The notes under the pieces were generated by a model. The model was not told the DNA's origin. It searched no databases and worked only from the letters and a program-made list of their open reading frames with translations. The position numbers and the translations under genes are program-made. From assembly GCF_020150455.1 (NCBI RefSeq), contig NZ_CP083740.1:5601001-5665000 (forward strand): a DNA stretch of 64,000 nucleotides, given 5' to 3'. Positions 18,455 to 27,361 of this stretch are shown in pieces. The stretch comes from Bremerella sp. TYQ1 (GTDB lineage: Bacteria; Planctomycetota; Planctomycetia; Pirellulales; Pirellulaceae). How positions within the stretch are numbered: the stretch's first letter is position 1; the number at the start of each line of letters is the position of its first letter.

Positions 18455-19960
18455 TTGTCGGATCAAACGGCACCGCCACCAACGTTGGCGGCGAAGATTG
18501 GCTTGTGGATTGGGCCAGGCTTCGCGATCATCTTCTGGATACTCGGGCTCAAGGGAATTTATCTCGACGCCGAGCAACCGCAGCTCAACGCAATGGCAGG
18601 CGCCTTCGTTTGGATGGGCATCTGGTGGCTGACCGAAGCAGTCCCGCTTGCCGCGACGTCGCTGTTGCCGCTGGTTTTGTTTCCACTGCTGGGAATCCAG
18701 CCGGTTAAAGCGGTCGCCGCGAGCTACGGCGACCATAACATCTTTCTGTTCCTCGGCGGGTTCCTGATTGCCCTGGCGATTGAACAGTCGGGGCTGCATC
18801 GCCGGATTGCGTTGTCGATTGTTTACGTCATGGGAGATAACCCTGCCAGGCTGCTGCTCGGTTTCATGGTGGCGACGGGGCTGATGTCGATGTGGATCTC
18901 GAACACGGCGACCACGCTTCTGATGCTGCCGATTGCCGGAAGTATTCTCGCGGTTGCCGATCTTCGTCTGACCGATGATTCGGCCCGAAGGAACCTCGGT
19001 GTCGGATTGATGCTGGGTATCGCCTACTCGGCCAGTATCGGCGGTGTGGCAACGCTCGTGGGAACGCCACCGAACATCGCGTTCTCTTCGTACTACGGCG
19101 AAGCTTTTCCTGACTTACCGCAGGTTTCGTTCCTGGCCTGGATGATGATGGCCCTCCCCTTCTCTGTCGTCTTCATGCTGATTACCTGGGGCGTGCTCAG
19201 TTATTTACTGTTTCCCGTTCGCAGCGAAGACTCGCTTGGCGGGCGAAGTGTGATCGCGGACGAACTCTCGAAGCTAGGGCCTATTCGTGCCGCCGAGTGG
19301 CGAGCCGGATTGATCTTTCTGGCGACGGCGGTGCTATGGATCTCGCGTGAACCAGTCGATGGCTGGGGATGGGGGATCTACTTCGCGGATGAGAACGGCA
19401 AGACCCTCGTGAGCGATGCCACGACAGCGATCGCCATGGCCGTGCTTTGCTTTATGGTCCCTCGCGGCGGCAAAGAGAGTGGCCCCCTTTTGACATGGGA
19501 ATCGAGCGTGAAAGTGCCTTGGGGTGTCCTGCTGCTGTTTGGCGGTGGTACGGCACTCGCCAAAGCGGTGAATGCGTCCCACTTCGATCTTTTCCTCGGT
19601 TCGCACATGGCAGCCGTGATGAGTCAGATGTCGGAATCGATGATGGTGTTCGTCACCGCAACAGGTATGGTTTGGTTGACGGAGTTCACGTCGAACCTGG
19701 CCAGCGTGCAGACTTTCAATCCGGTGCTGGGAAGTGCTTCGGAAGAACTTGGCGTGCCGCCGTTGTTGCTGTTAGTTCCGGCAACGTTGGCAGCCAGCTG
19801 TGCGTTTATGATGCCGGTCGCCACGCCCCCTAACGCGATCGTGTACGGCTCTGGGCGTGTGCCGATCGGAAGCATGATCAAAGCAGGTGTTGTGCTGAAC
19901 ATCTTGTCGATCATTCTGGTTTCCGCCACGGTGCTACTGCTTGGGAAACTGTTGATTTGA
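18455..19960 (+). CDS. SLC13/DASS family sodium-coupled carboxylate carrier
   Basis: A 501-residue inner-membrane protein with about 11-12 hydrophobic segments. Family marks include the first SNT-type motif WISNTATTLLMLPIAGSI, GGVATLVGTPPNIAF, and the second half repeat TEFTSNLASVQTFNPVL followed by FMMPVATPPNAIVYGSG. Likely substrates are di- or tricarboxylates such as succinate or malate, taken up with Na+. The start is TTG at 18455, supported by GGAAAAGGA six bases upstream. A hairpin terminator follows. Confidence 0.92.
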   Translation: MSDQTAPPPTLAAKIGLWIGPGFAIIFWILGLKGIYLDAEQPQLNAMAGAFVWMGIWWLTEAVPLAATSLLPLVLFPLLGIQPVKAVAASYGDHNIFLFLGGFLIALAIEQSGLHRRIALSIVYVMGDNPARLLLGFMVATGLMSMWISNTATTLLMLPIAGSILAVADLRLTDDSARRNLGVGLMLGIAYSASIGGVATLVGTPPNIAFSSYYGEAFPDLPQVSFLAWMMMALPFSVVFMLITWGVLSYLLFPVRSEDSLGGRSVIADELSKLGPIRAAEWRAGLIFLATAVLWISREPVDGWGWGIYFADENGKTLVSDATTAIAMAVLCFMVPRGGKESGPLLTWESSVKVPWGVLLLFGGGTALAKAVNASHFDLFLGSHMAAVMSQMSESMMVFVTATGMVWLTEFTSNLASVQTFNPVLGSASEELGVPPLLLLVPATLAASCAFMMPVATPPNAIVYGSGRVPIGSMIKAGVVLNILSIILVSATVLLLGKLLI

Positions 19961-19974
19961 CCGGCGCATGAAAA

Positions 19975-20003
19975 AAGGTGACCTGAACTTCAGGTCACCT
20001 TCT
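19975..20003. terminator. Bidirectional terminator between the DASS carrier and sppA
   Basis: A 12-bp perfect stem (AAGGTGACCTGA with its complement, 3-base loop) flanked by A-run upstream and T-rich sequence downstream, between convergent genes. It can serve both strands. Confidence 0.85.
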
Positions 20004-20047
20004 TCATGTTTTCGTCCCCAAGACCAACATGGGGCGGCGTCGATCGA

Positions 20048-21118
20048 CTAGCGCGATCCCAATGGGAACGAGCTTACAATCGGTGGCAGATAGCTGGAAA
20101 GATAGTACGCTTTGGGAGCGGACATCTCCAGCATCTTGTCCCAGCTGAAGGCTTGGTTTTGCGCGAGTCCCAGATCGAACAGGGCGGTGGGCTGTTCGTA
20201 GGTCACCACACGCGATTTCTTCGCATCGATATCGGCTAGTTCCGCGGCTCGATCGATCGCTTCTTCGATGAAACCAATCTGATCGACGAGGCCGTTTTTC
20301 AGGGCCTGATTGGCGGTGAAGATTTCGCCGGTCGCGAGTGTATCCAGCTTTTCTGGATCGGCTTCAAACTCAGGGCGACCTTCTTTGACGATGTCTTTGA
20401 ACCGTGTAAACGCTTGGTTCACATATTCCTGCAAGATCTCGCGATGCTCTTCCGGCATCTCACGCGTCATCGTCAGCATCTGCTTGCGAGGATGGCTCAT
20501 GATCGAGTCATCTTCGATGTGGTACTCTTCCATCAGCCCAGAGATGTTGTAGTGAGGAATGATCACGCCGATCGAACCAGTCGTTGTTGTGGGTTCGGCG
20601 AAGATCGAATCTTCCTCGTCTTCCACTGCCATCGCGACATAGTAACCGCCGGAAGTGGCCATGGCACCCATGCTGACAACCAGCGGGATGTCGCGTTCTT
20701 CTTTCAGCTTCTTCAGGTGGTGCAAGATGTAGTCCGACCCGGTAACCGTTCCGCCAGGCGAGTCGACGCGGACGACGACCGCTTTGATATCTTCATCCTC
20801 GCGGACCAGGTCGATTTGCTTGCGGACGTACCCTTCCCCTTCCATGATCACACCGGTGACGTTGATGACGGCGATCTTGTCGGTGGCGGTCTTACTTCCC
20901 GAGAAGTACTTTTCGCTCACGCCTTCGGTCGTGTTGTAATAGCTGGCCGAGCTGATCGCCTGGCCCAGAATGATGGGAATGCAGAAGAAAACCCCCAGCC
21001 AGCCGATGCCTGCGATAATTCGCCACAAGATGCTGCCGGAAGAGTTGTTTTGAATAATGATCGGTTGCGGATGGTTCGGCATGGGCTGGACCATGTCCGA
21101 GGAATCCTGATTGGCCAT
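20048..21118 (-). CDS. sppA: Signal peptide peptidase SppA, short membrane-anchored type
   Basis: Degrades leftover signal peptides and misfolded membrane segments on the outer face of the inner membrane. The 356-residue protein has an N-terminal anchor (residues 29-55), the crotonase-like fold with VVVRVDSPGGTVTGSDYI, the nucleophile region VVSMGAMATSGGYYVAMA (Ser in ATSGGYY) and a candidate catalytic lysine in SHPRKQMLTMT. One protease domain is present, as in B. subtilis SppA, not the duplicated E. coli form. AGGA lies 9 bases before the ATG. Confidence 0.93.
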   Translation of the reverse strand: MANQDSSDMVQPMPNHPQPIIIQNNSSGSILWRIIAGIGWLGVFFCIPIILGQAISSASYYNTTEGVSEKYFSGSKTATDKIAVINVTGVIMEGEGYVRKQIDLVREDEDIKAVVVRVDSPGGTVTGSDYILHHLKKLKEERDIPLVVSMGAMATSGGYYVAMAVEDEEDSIFAEPTTTTGSIGVIIPHYNISGLMEEYHIEDDSIMSHPRKQMLTMTREMPEEHREILQEYVNQAFTRFKDIVKEGRPEFEADPEKLDTLATGEIFTANQALKNGLVDQIGFIEEAIDRAAELADIDAKKSRVVTYEQPTALFDLGLAQNQAFSWDKMLEMSAPKAYYLSSYLPPIVSSFPLGSR

Positions 21119-21369
21119 AATGTTCGGATCCTGCCAAAAAACGAGGGGAATCGATACAAAGAGAATGCCCCGGATGGTAGGCGAGGCATAGTTATTCTAC
21201 GTTGCTCTGAGGGCATGGCAATTTGAGGTAGGCAATCCGCTGGTAATTGAGGCAATTTGGCGAGTGTTTCCACTCTGGTGTTGTCAAATCAGGCCTAATC
21301 TCGGTAAGCTACGCCCGATTGTCAGAGAACCATTCTTGAATACCCCATGGCAGGTGAAGGAGTCGAGCC

Positions 21370-22119
21370 GTGTTCGTTTCCGCTTCGACCGAGTGTTTTC
21401 CCGAATTACCCTTGCGCGAGTGCATGGAAAAGCTGGTCGACTTGGAGTTTAGCGCCGTCGATATGACATTGGACGAAAACGGAGAGCATCTTCGTCCGTC
21501 CGATATTGTCGGCGATTTGCAGCGTGCGATTGATATTTGTCACGACACGCAGCGGCTAGTGATCTCCAATTTCCGTCTCCTGTCCAACGCCCAGGGCAAC
21601 GATCGCTACATGGAATACGAAGCGATCTGCAAGCTGGCCAAAGCGGTCAAGGTTTCCTCCATCACCATCCCTAGCGGCCAGTTCGGCACCCCCTTCAACG
21701 AAGAGGTCGAGCACCTCCGCGAGATGGTCGCCATTTCGGCCACGGAAGGGATTGTCACCAGCATGCACACGCATGTCGGTTGCCTATCGCAAGACTGCGA
21801 CACCATTCAGGTCTTGTGCGACAACGTCAAAGGCCTCGGCATCACGCTTGATCCAAGCCATTTCATCTGCCGGGAAGATGGCGTCAAGAGCTACGACAAA
21901 GTGCTCAAGTACGTCCGTCACGTCTACCTTCGCGATACCAGCAAGGAAGCAATGCACGTTCGAATCGGGCAAGGCGAAGTCGAATATGGCCGTCTGATCC
22001 AGCAGCTGGAACAGATCGGCTACAACCGAGCCCTCACCGCCCACATGCCACCTCTGCCGGATACCGATCAAATGGCCGAGATGCGCAAGATTCGCCTGCT
22101 TCTGGAAAGCTTGCTGTAA
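21370..22119 (+). CDS. Sugar phosphate isomerase/epimerase-like TIM-barrel protein
   Basis: A 249-residue protein of the xylose isomerase-like TIM-barrel superfamily: FVSASTECFPELPLRECMEKLVDLEFSAVDM at the start, a central MHTHVGCLSQDCDTIQVL metal-ligand strand, ITLDPSHFICREDG and VYLRDT near the later strands, and GQGEVEYGRLIQQLEQIGYNRALTAHM near the end. Acidic and His metal ligands are present. The substrate cannot be told. The start is GTG at 21370, with GGAG eight bases upstream. Confidence 0.82.
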   Translation: MFVSASTECFPELPLRECMEKLVDLEFSAVDMTLDENGEHLRPSDIVGDLQRAIDICHDTQRLVISNFRLLSNAQGNDRYMEYEAICKLAKAVKVSSITIPSGQFGTPFNEEVEHLREMVAISATEGIVTSMHTHVGCLSQDCDTIQVLCDNVKGLGITLDPSHFICREDGVKSYDKVLKYVRHVYLRDTSKEAMHVRIGQGEVEYGRLIQQLEQIGYNRALTAHMPPLPDTDQMAEMRKIRLLLESLL

Positions 22120-22179
22120 GAGCAAATCGGTGCCTATTGCATGCCGTCCACTTCGTTGGCATGCCAAGACAAACGTCAA

Positions 22180-22203
22180 CATGCCCACGCAGACGTGGGC
22201 ATG
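22180..22203. repeat. 24-bp palindrome, member of a repeated family (copy 1)
   Basis: CATGCCCACG and CGTGGGCATG arms around CAGA, between the convergent isomerase and sirtuin genes. GGTGCC at 22129-22134 and GGCACC at 22203-22208 form an outer pair, and a related GCATGCC/GGCATGC hairpin lies at 22139-22164. It may act as a bidirectional terminator. Related copies lie at 27147, 32024 and 34659. Confidence 0.65.
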
Positions 22204-22225
22204 GCACCTGGCGCCGTCGTAACGG

Positions 22226-22972
22226 CTAAATGGTTGCATCGATGGCAGCCAACGCTTCTCCGCAGCTGCCCGAAATTAACACGTCGGCGATTGCGTCGAG
22301 TCCTGTTTCATCGCGGTTGATGATCACCAGCTTGGCTCCGTGCCGCTTGCCTGCTTCCGGAAGACCTGCCGCTGGATAAACGACCAGCGAAGATCCCACG
22401 GCAATCACTACGTCCGCTTCGAGGCACCAACGGTGTGCGCGATTCAGCGTTTCTTCCGGCAACATCTGGCCGAAGGAAATGGTCGCATGCTTCAAACGGC
22501 CGTCACCACACTCAGGGCACAGCGGAACTTGCTGTGTTGCGCGGAATTGTTCGACGAACGGATCGACCGACGATCGCCATTGGCAATCCAAGCAGGTCAC
22601 TTCCCGTGCGGTGCCATGCAGTTCCAGCACATCGCGGCTTCCGGCAATTTGATGTAGGCCGTCAATGTTCTGGGTGATCACGCCCCGAATCGTACCCTGC
22701 TCTTCCCACTTGGCGATGGTCTTATGGCCGACGTTCGGCTCGGCGGCGGCGAACTCGACATGTGCTTCGGTTTTTTGCTTCCAGTATTCGTGGCGTGCTT
22801 CGGCCGACTCGCAGAACTCGTCGAAGTAGACCGTCCGGTACTTCGACCAGACGCCTCCCGGCGAGCGAAAGTCAGGAATGCCGCTTTCGGTGCTGATGCC
22901 TGCCCCGGTAAAAACGACTGCCGATTTCGCGCGACGCAGCCAGTTGGCGGTCAATTCAATATCCGAAGACAT
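22226..22972 (-). CDS. cobB: Sir2-family NAD-dependent protein deacylase
   Basis: Removes acyl groups from lysines using NAD+, releasing nicotinamide. The 248-residue protein has all core motifs: GAGISTESGIPDFR (residues 23-36), TQNIDGLH, the catalytic His in LELHGT, a zinc site of four cysteines in CLDC and CPEC, GSSLVVYPA and a late INRDE. It most resembles the class III/U bacterial group; substrates are unknown. It stands alone, convergent with the isomerase gene. Confidence 0.96.
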   Translation of the reverse strand: MSSDIELTANWLRRAKSAVVFTGAGISTESGIPDFRSPGGVWSKYRTVYFDEFCESAEARHEYWKQKTEAHVEFAAAEPNVGHKTIAKWEEQGTIRGVITQNIDGLHQIAGSRDVLELHGTAREVTCLDCQWRSSVDPFVEQFRATQQVPLCPECGDGRLKHATISFGQMLPEETLNRAHRWCLEADVVIAVGSSLVVYPAAGLPEAGKRHGAKLVIINRDETGLDAIADVLISGSCGEALAAIDATI

Positions 22973-23141
22973 GGCCGTCTCCCCAAAAAAGTGGATTCAA
23001 TTCGCTCATCGTACCGTCGATCGGCGGGGGAAGCCTTGTATTTGCCATAGAGTTATGGCATCTTCAACCCTTCTTTCTTGAAGAAAAGAATGCTTTTCAC
23101 GTGACCCCCCTGCCCTGCCCCAGCTAATTGAGATCCCCGGA

Positions 23142-24977
23142 ATGATTCCGTTCGATATCTCCATTCTCGCTCAGTCGACGATTTCGCCTGACCAATACTC
23201 GCTGATTTGCCTTGTCGTTGGCATGGCAACCGTTTTGGGCCTGATCATTTTCCTCAGGGCCAATGCGTTCTTGGCATTGATCACTGCCGCGATGGTCGTC
23301 AGCTTAATGGCCGACGGCGCGATCCAAGACAAATTCTCCCGCGTCGCGTCGGCATTCGGCGGAACCGCTGGGGGCGTGGGGATCGTGATCGCGCTCGCTG
23401 CGATCATCGGTAAGTGCATGCTCGATAGTGGCGCCGCCGATCGTGTGGTTCGCGCGTTCATGTCGATCTTCGGCGAAAAGCGTTCTCCGATTGCGCTGAT
23501 GGGAAGCGGTTTTGTGCTTGCCGTTCCGGTCTTTTTCGACACGGTGTTTTACCTGCTCGTGCCGCTGGGCCGATCGATGTTCCGTAAAACGCAGAAGAAC
23601 TACCTGCTGTATGTCATGGCGATTGCCACCGGCGGCTGCATCACCCATACGTTGGTTCCGCCAACCCCTGGGCCGTTGGTCGTCGCGGATCAATTGAATG
23701 TCGACAAAGGGTTGATGATTTTGATCGGGGTGATGATTGCTTTTCCTGCCGCATGTGCCGGGCTGTGGTTCTCGTCCTTCATGAATCGCATCATGCCGTT
23801 GCCGATGCGTCCCCTGGGTAACGAACCGGAGCCGGAAGCGATTCCAGACGACAAACTGCCGTCGCTTTGGGTCTCGTTGGCTCCTGTTCTTCTGCCGGTC
23901 ATCCTCATATCTACCAACACGGTCCTCACCACCATGGCCGATGCCGAGCGTGCCGCGCAGCTTCGACCAGGCGATATTGCCGACTGGGAAGCATTCCGTA
24001 GTCGCATTCAAAGCGATTCGACGGCCGATGTCGAAACTAACTTCGGTAAGCACGTTCTCAGCACTATCCGTGGCGATGGAAGCGACGAAGAACGGGCCCG
24101 TATTGCGGAGTTGATTCTGCAATCTGGCGATCTCAACGGCGAAGAGCAGAACGAACTGCGGGAAGGACTCAATCGTTTCCTATTGCTCGACAAAAGCTTC
24201 CCCAAGAATCGCGATGCGTTTCTCGGTACGAAGCTTTCTAGCACGGCCCTTTCGTTGGCAGGCTCGAACCCGGCTCGCATGGCCCCGGTAACTGCCGAGC
24301 GAATGAATCGCGAAGTGCTCGAATCGACGTTCGACGAAGACGTCGTGAAACCGTACGTCTGGGAAACGTCCAAACGAAAAGCCTCGAACGTTACGTCGAT
24401 GCTGGGCGATCCGAACTTCGCGCTGTTGATTTCGGCTCTGATTGCCATGTGGACGCTGGCCGTGCAGCGGTCGTTGTCGCTGAAAGAATTGGCCTCGTCG
24501 GTCGAAGTCTCGCTGATGAGTGGTGGCTTGATCATCCTTATCACCGCCGCTGGTGGTGCGTTCGGGGCAATGCTGACGGTCGCCAACGTTGGTGATGCGA
24601 TTCAAAACATGTTCCCTGTCGGCACCGATGCCGCGTCGGCGAAGCTGTTGATTCTGTTCCTTGGCTTTGGCATTTCGTCGGTTTTGAAGATCGCCCAAGG
24701 CTCCAGCACCGTCGCGATGATCACCTCCAGCGGTATGCTGGTCAGCCTCTCGTCGCCGGAAGTGCTCGGTTTCCACCCCGTTTACTTGGCCGCCAGTATC
24801 GGTGCTGGCTCGCTGTTTGGTTCCTGGATGAACGACAGCGGCTTCTGGATCTTCGCCAAGATGAGCGGTTTGACCGAGGTGGAAGCCCTGAAAACCTGGA
24901 CACCGTTGTTGATGGTGCTCGGAGCCACTAGCTTCGCGACGGCCGTTCTAATGGCGATCGTTCTGCCGTTGGTATAG
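23142..24977 (+). CDS. GntP-family permease with a large cytoplasm- or periplasm-facing insert
   Basis: An inner-membrane carrier of the gluconate:H+ symporter family. Family patterns include IALAAIIGKCMLDSGAADRVVRAF, VPVFFDTVFYLLVPL, GGCITHTLVPPTPGP, SSVLKIAQGSSTVAMIT and GAGSLFGSWMNDSGFWIF. At 611 residues it is about 150-170 longer than typical GntP proteins. The extra part, residues about 268-420, is a charged, mostly helical segment without membrane spans between two transmembrane halves. Substrate not known; sugar acids are usual for the family. Confidence 0.9.
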   Translation: MIPFDISILAQSTISPDQYSLICLVVGMATVLGLIIFLRANAFLALITAAMVVSLMADGAIQDKFSRVASAFGGTAGGVGIVIALAAIIGKCMLDSGAADRVVRAFMSIFGEKRSPIALMGSGFVLAVPVFFDTVFYLLVPLGRSMFRKTQKNYLLYVMAIATGGCITHTLVPPTPGPLVVADQLNVDKGLMILIGVMIAFPAACAGLWFSSFMNRIMPLPMRPLGNEPEPEAIPDDKLPSLWVSLAPVLLPVILISTNTVLTTMADAERAAQLRPGDIADWEAFRSRIQSDSTADVETNFGKHVLSTIRGDGSDEERARIAELILQSGDLNGEEQNELREGLNRFLLLDKSFPKNRDAFLGTKLSSTALSLAGSNPARMAPVTAERMNREVLESTFDEDVVKPYVWETSKRKASNVTSMLGDPNFALLISALIAMWTLAVQRSLSLKELASSVEVSLMSGGLIILITAAGGAFGAMLTVANVGDAIQNMFPVGTDAASAKLLILFLGFGISSVLKIAQGSSTVAMITSSGMLVSLSSPEVLGFHPVYLAASIGAGSLFGSWMNDSGFWIFAKMSGLTEVEALKTWTPLLMVLGATSFATAVLMAIVLPLV

Positions 24978-25429
24978 GTTCCGCTACGCGAACAATCCGA
25001 CATCAATGCTGGCAAAAAGACCGTTTTTGACGGCTTTTTGGCCCGAAACCGAACCTTTTGAGGCCTACCCGCATACAATAGAGTGCGAAAGGAAGCCCGA
25101 TGTAGGATCGGTTCAGGAAGCACCGCAGCGCCAGGAAGCGCGATCGACGCAATACTCGAAATCAGGCTCAACCCGATTTACCCGAACACGGAATTCAGGT
25201 TGTAGCGTTTCTAGGGAATATATCCCGCCAAAAAGAGTCGTCGATTTTTTGACCAGGGCAAATTCGTGATCTATAGTGGACTGGGTCGAAATGATGGCCC
25301 GTCCTTCACGAGATTTACTCCCCCGAGTTGCCGGTACTTCGACCCGTTTCTCAGCCTTTCCATTCTTTAGAGGCTGCATGAATCTGCGTCTTCGCCGGTA
25401 GCGCTGGACACTGGACGCTGCGACGGATC
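24978..25429. other. Intergenic region before the S41 protease gene
   Basis: About 450 bases with no convincing gene. It holds the promoter candidate at 25249-25277. The remaining sequence shows no strong hairpin. Confidence 0.5.
25249..25277 (+). promoter_or_regulatory. Putative sigma70-type promoter for the S41 protease gene
   Basis: TTGACC (25249-25254), a 17-base spacer and TATAGT (25272-25277), about 150 bases upstream of the ATG. Nearly identical in elements and spacing to the candidate at 11357. Confidence 0.6.
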
Positions 25430-27109
25430 ATGCACACAGTAAACAAACCATATCGCCTGGCGACTGCTCTGCTGCTCGCTCTGCTCTCTTTGGCTCCGGC
25501 AACCGTTTTCGGTCAGATCCGGATTCCCGACGAAGCACGAATCGACGAAACCGCGGTTCGCGAAGTTATCGCCAACGGCGAACAGCTCGAACGCCAAGGC
25601 CGCTGGGGTGAAGCCCTCACCTTCTACGAAGATGCTCTTCGCCTGCATGGCTTCGATGCCAGTGTGCAGCGTAAAGCTAACCTCGCTCGACTGCACTATG
25701 ATGTCGGACGTCGTTACACCGATCAAAGCTTTGTCCGCTCGGTCAATACGATGACTCGCGACGATGCGCTTCGTTTGTATGACGAAGTTCTTCGTAAAGT
25801 CCAAGCCAGCTACGTCGATTCGCCCCGCTGGAGTGATATCAGCCGCGAAGGCTTGAAGCAGTTAGACGTCGCGCTGAAGGAAGACGTCTTCAATAAGAAG
25901 AATCTGAAGGACGCCGATCGCAACCGTATCGATCAAGTCCGCCGCATGCTCAACGATAACGTCAACTGGCAGAACGTCAGTTCGCCGCAGCAAGCGGTTG
26001 AAACGGCCAACTATGCCGCCGAACTGATGTGGCAAAACCTGGGCGTGACGCCAACGGCAACCATTTTGGAATTTGCTTGTGGAACGGCCGCTTCGCTCGA
26101 TCCTTACACCAGCTTCCTGACGCAGGACCAATTGACCGAAGTTTACTCGCAGATCGAAGGCAACTTCGTCGGTCTCGGCGTTGAACTGAAAGCGGACGCA
26201 GGCAACTTGTTGATCGTGCATGCCATCGACGGCAGTCCTGCTCACCAGTCTGGCATTCGTTCCGGCGATCGCATCATTGCCGTCGACGGTCACCTGACCG
26301 AAGTGATCACGACCGACAAAGCGGCGGACATGTTGAAAGGCCCAATTGGTTCGAGCGTTCGTGTAACGATCGTTAGCCCGAATCAACCGGCTCGCGACGT
26401 GATGGTTCGCCGAGATCGTGTCGAAGTTCCCAGCGTCGACAACATTCATATCATGGATCAGGAATCGAAAATCGGTTACCTGAAGATCACCAGCTTCCAG
26501 AAGAACACCCCTGCCGACTTGAGCCAGGCAATGTGGAAACTCCACCGCGATGGCATGCAGGCTTTGGTGATCGACCTGCGTGGAAACCCTGGCGGTTTGC
26601 TCACCGCCGCGGTCGATATGGTCGACTTGTTTGTCGAGCAAGGGACCATCGTCTCGACGCGTGGTCGCAACGCTCGCGAAGACTTCGATTACACCGCCCA
26701 CATGCCTGGCACGTGGCGAGTGCCGCTGGTCGTCCTGATCGACTCGAACTCGGCGAGTGCCAGCGAGATCTTCGCCGGGGCGATTCGCGATCATGGTCGC
26801 GGTACGGTGGTCGGTCAACGAAGCTACGGCAAAGGTTCCGTCCAAGGGATCTTCCCGCTGGCAACCGGCGGAGCTGGTCTTCGCTTGACGACGGCCAAGT
26901 TCTACTCGCCACACGGCCGAGCGATCAGCCGCAACGGTGTCACCCCAGACATCAATGTTCGTGTCGCTGGCAAGCCAGACCTGACCGAACTGAAAGCTGC
27001 CGTCGATGCCGCCTCGAAGAACGATCCCGTCATGGACGCAGGCGTTGTCGCCGCAAAGCAGTTGCTCGGCGTCCCTGGCCTGTCGACACGCACCCAAGAC
27101 CAACGCTAA
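25430..27109 (+). CDS. C-terminal processing serine protease, S41 family, with N-terminal helical repeat
   Basis: Exported protease of the CtpA/Prc family. Signal peptide at residues 1-28 (cleaved near VFGQ). A TPR-like helical segment follows (about 44-95), then a PDZ domain (about 243-330, VGLGVELKADAGNLLIVHAIDGSPAHQSGIRSGD) and the protease core with DLRGNPGGLL, the nucleophile segment NSASASEIFAGA (about 440-451) and the catalytic lysine in SYGKGSVQ (about Lys468). It probably trims or degrades periplasmic or envelope proteins; the helical N-terminus may recruit substrates (inference). A member of the palindrome family lies after the stop. Confidence 0.92.
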   Translation: MHTVNKPYRLATALLLALLSLAPATVFGQIRIPDEARIDETAVREVIANGEQLERQGRWGEALTFYEDALRLHGFDASVQRKANLARLHYDVGRRYTDQSFVRSVNTMTRDDALRLYDEVLRKVQASYVDSPRWSDISREGLKQLDVALKEDVFNKKNLKDADRNRIDQVRRMLNDNVNWQNVSSPQQAVETANYAAELMWQNLGVTPTATILEFACGTAASLDPYTSFLTQDQLTEVYSQIEGNFVGLGVELKADAGNLLIVHAIDGSPAHQSGIRSGDRIIAVDGHLTEVITTDKAADMLKGPIGSSVRVTIVSPNQPARDVMVRRDRVEVPSVDNIHIMDQESKIGYLKITSFQKNTPADLSQAMWKLHRDGMQALVIDLRGNPGGLLTAAVDMVDLFVEQGTIVSTRGRNAREDFDYTAHMPGTWRVPLVVLIDSNSASASEIFAGAIRDHGRGTVVGQRSYGKGSVQGIFPLATGGAGLRLTTAKFYSPHGRAISRNGVTPDINVRVAGKPDLTELKAAVDAASKNDPVMDAGVVAAKQLLGVPGLSTRTQDQR

Positions 27110-27146
27110 GGCTTGGGGCACTCTTGAAGTCACCACTGTTGGGTAA

Positions 27147-27170
27147 CATGCTCACGTCCGCGTGGGCATG
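27147..27170. repeat. 24-bp palindrome, family copy 2
   Basis: CATGCTCACG, TCCG, CGTGGGCATG, followed by TTTCG; one G-T wobble in the stem. It lies 38 bases after the S41 protease stop, so terminator function is plausible. Confidence 0.65.
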
Positions 27171-27361
27171 TTTCGTTTGGTGAGCACGCGATCAGGCCGA
27201 TGGAAGTATCGCACATGGCCACCGCTCCTCGGGATGTCTGGGTGGTGGTGGCCACTGGTTGGCGACCTCTGGACCAACCGTTACGATTAATCGGGTTGGG
27301 TAAGCCACGTGCCCTGTGGCCTCTCCCCCGCTCGTACGACTCGTGACGAAGGCGTCGCCTC

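Noticed and set aside
24978..25429. 87-codon frame at 25006-25269 as a small gene
   Set aside because: No ribosome site, no signal or motif, and it overlaps the promoter candidate region.
25862..27136. 424-codon antisense frame within the S41 protease gene
   Set aside because: The protease frame shows all family motifs; this is a shadow.
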